In this document: positions 63,451-64,000 of the stretch, one piece after another
Numbering within the stretch: the first letter of the stretch is position 1
How the letters are laid out: each line of letters opens with the position of its first letter
Source of the DNA: an uncultured Lachnospiraceae bacterium
Lineage (GTDB): Bacteria > Bacillota > Clostridia > Lachnospirales > Lachnospiraceae
Assembly (NCBI GenBank): GCA_947589315.1
Contig: CANPZE010000003.1
Location: forward strand, 41,235 to 105,234
Direction of reading: 5' to 3'
Length of the DNA: 64,000 nucleotides
Translations under genes and position numbers: made by a program
The notes under the pieces: generated by a model
Seen by the model: only the letters and a program-made list of their open reading frames with translations
What the model was told of the DNA's origin: nothing
Databases searched by the model: none

Positions 63451-63492
63451 CACCTTTTTGCGTTCTCCCTCACCTGCCCTCACCTGCCTCAT

Positions 63493-64000
63493 CTATCCTT
63501 TGATCAATGCAATATAGAGTTGTTCCCCCTGCCTGCCCAGATAAGCCGTTGCTTCCGGAAGCTTTTTCTTTCCGCGGTAAAGCTCCACTTTCCCCATCCA
63601 TTGAATCTTCCATTCTGACCACGGAGCCGGCAGCATTGCCTCTTCCCGGGCTGGAAGCTTCTGCTTTTCCCGTATGGTAAAGCTGACAGGCGCCCCCGGC
63701 TGGCAGGAGCATAGGTCGCTGTCGGACATGATCCCTTCTGACGCCGCAAACCAATAAAGCGTTTTCTGTCCGGCAACGCCCGGTGTCAATGTAAATTTCC
63801 ATTGTCTTTGATCCTCTTGCCCAAGGATCGTACTGCATAACGGAAACGCATCTGTTATCCCGTCTGAAATTTCATGGAACTGCCCGTCCTCTCCCGCCGC
63901 CATTTCCTTTTTGCCCCTCTGGCTTTTGGCGGTGGTCTTCTCCGCATTCTGCAGGGGCTGATCCTTCTCCCGGTAAAAATGCAGGCCAAACTGTTCTTCT
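63493..64000 (-). CDS. C-terminal part of an unrecognised protein (cut by window edge)
   Basis: The frame is open to the window end, giving 168 visible codons. The visible end has beta-sandwich-like patterns (QRQWKFTLTPGVAGQKTLYWF, KVELYRGKKKLPEATAYLG) and a Lys/Gln-rich stretch upstream. No domain recognised. An internal ATG at 63903 is not needed as a start because the frame stays open beyond it. Confidence 0.6.
   Translation of the reverse strand, partial: EEQFGLHFYREKDQPLQNAEKTTAKSQRGKKEMAAGEDGQFHEISDGITDAFPLCSTILGQEDQRQWKFTLTPGVAGQKTLYWFAASEGIMSDSDLCSCQPGAPVSFTIREKQKLPAREEAMLPAPWSEWKIQWMGKVELYRGKKKLPEATAYLGRQGEQLYIALIKG

Overview
The window reads as the chromosome of an anaerobic, butyrate-forming Firmicute of the Lachnospiraceae (Clostridium cluster XIVa) type. 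The reasons are a complete thl-crt-hbd-bcd-etfB-etfA operon next to a butyryl-CoA:acetate CoA-transferase gene, a Na+-pumping biotin decarboxylase cluster, pyrB followed by pyrI, an RNase G / DUF2344 / radical-SAM cluster, and strong AGGAGG-type ribosome binding sites throughout. Base composition is near half G+C by eye (not computed). I see no insertion sequence, prophage, CRISPR array, rRNA or plasmid gene. Most genes are on the minus strand.

Layout. 1-4295 (-): Na+-translocating decarboxylase operon (carboxyltransferase, OadG-type lipoprotein, biotin carrier, beta pump, start of the alpha subunit). 4476-8114: chemoreceptor, D-Ala-D-Ala carboxypeptidase, PlsC-type acyltransferase. 8285-10783 (-): large secreted protein that shares a divergent, near-perfect promoter region with rqcH-hisK (+). 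13654-24855: cysteine desulfurase, SpoVB-like flippase, a pair of ABC exporters, nfo, metA, a divergent ligA and a pseudouridine synthase. 24968-29719: membrane-anchored unknown, tRNA-Arg(CCG), a DUF5688 gene with a strongly structured leader, an aconitase-family hydratase. 29927-31269 (+): pyrBI. 31287-41324 (-): RNase G, DUF2344 and B12/radical SAM genes, gpsA, plsY, der, DUF512 and an exported FKBP lipoprotein, many overlapping. 41499 (+): prs. 42677-50559 (-): pgeF, yraN, an FlhB-C-like orphan, rnhB, two signal peptidase I genes flanking rbgA, mecA, uppP. 50779-58621: the butyrate locus. 58702-63112 (-): sortase B plus five poorly characterised genes in one apparent operon, downstream of two identical tRNA-Gly(GCC) genes. 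63493-end (-): C-terminus of an unrecognised protein.

How the genes work together. The operon at 50779-57009 turns two acetyl-CoA into butyryl-CoA; Bcd with EtfAB can couple this to ferredoxin reduction, and the divergent CoA-transferase releases butyrate. The Na+ decarboxylase cluster at the left edge can turn decarboxylation energy into a sodium gradient. PlsC, PlsY and GpsA supply phospholipid precursors; UppP, DacF, the flippase and sortase belong to the envelope.

Most notable: (i) a signal peptidase I paralogue (48245-48859) with both catalytic residues replaced (Ser to Tyr, Lys to Glu), near a second, apparently active signal peptidase (45140-47338) whose cytoplasmic tail of about 550 residues contains twelve 16-residue Gln/Pro repeats; (ii) a LigA with altered residues around the adenylation lysine; (iii) a six-gene operon of sortase and unknown genes, including a possible ThyX-like protein; (iv) structured leaders before the DUF5688 and CoA-transferase genes.
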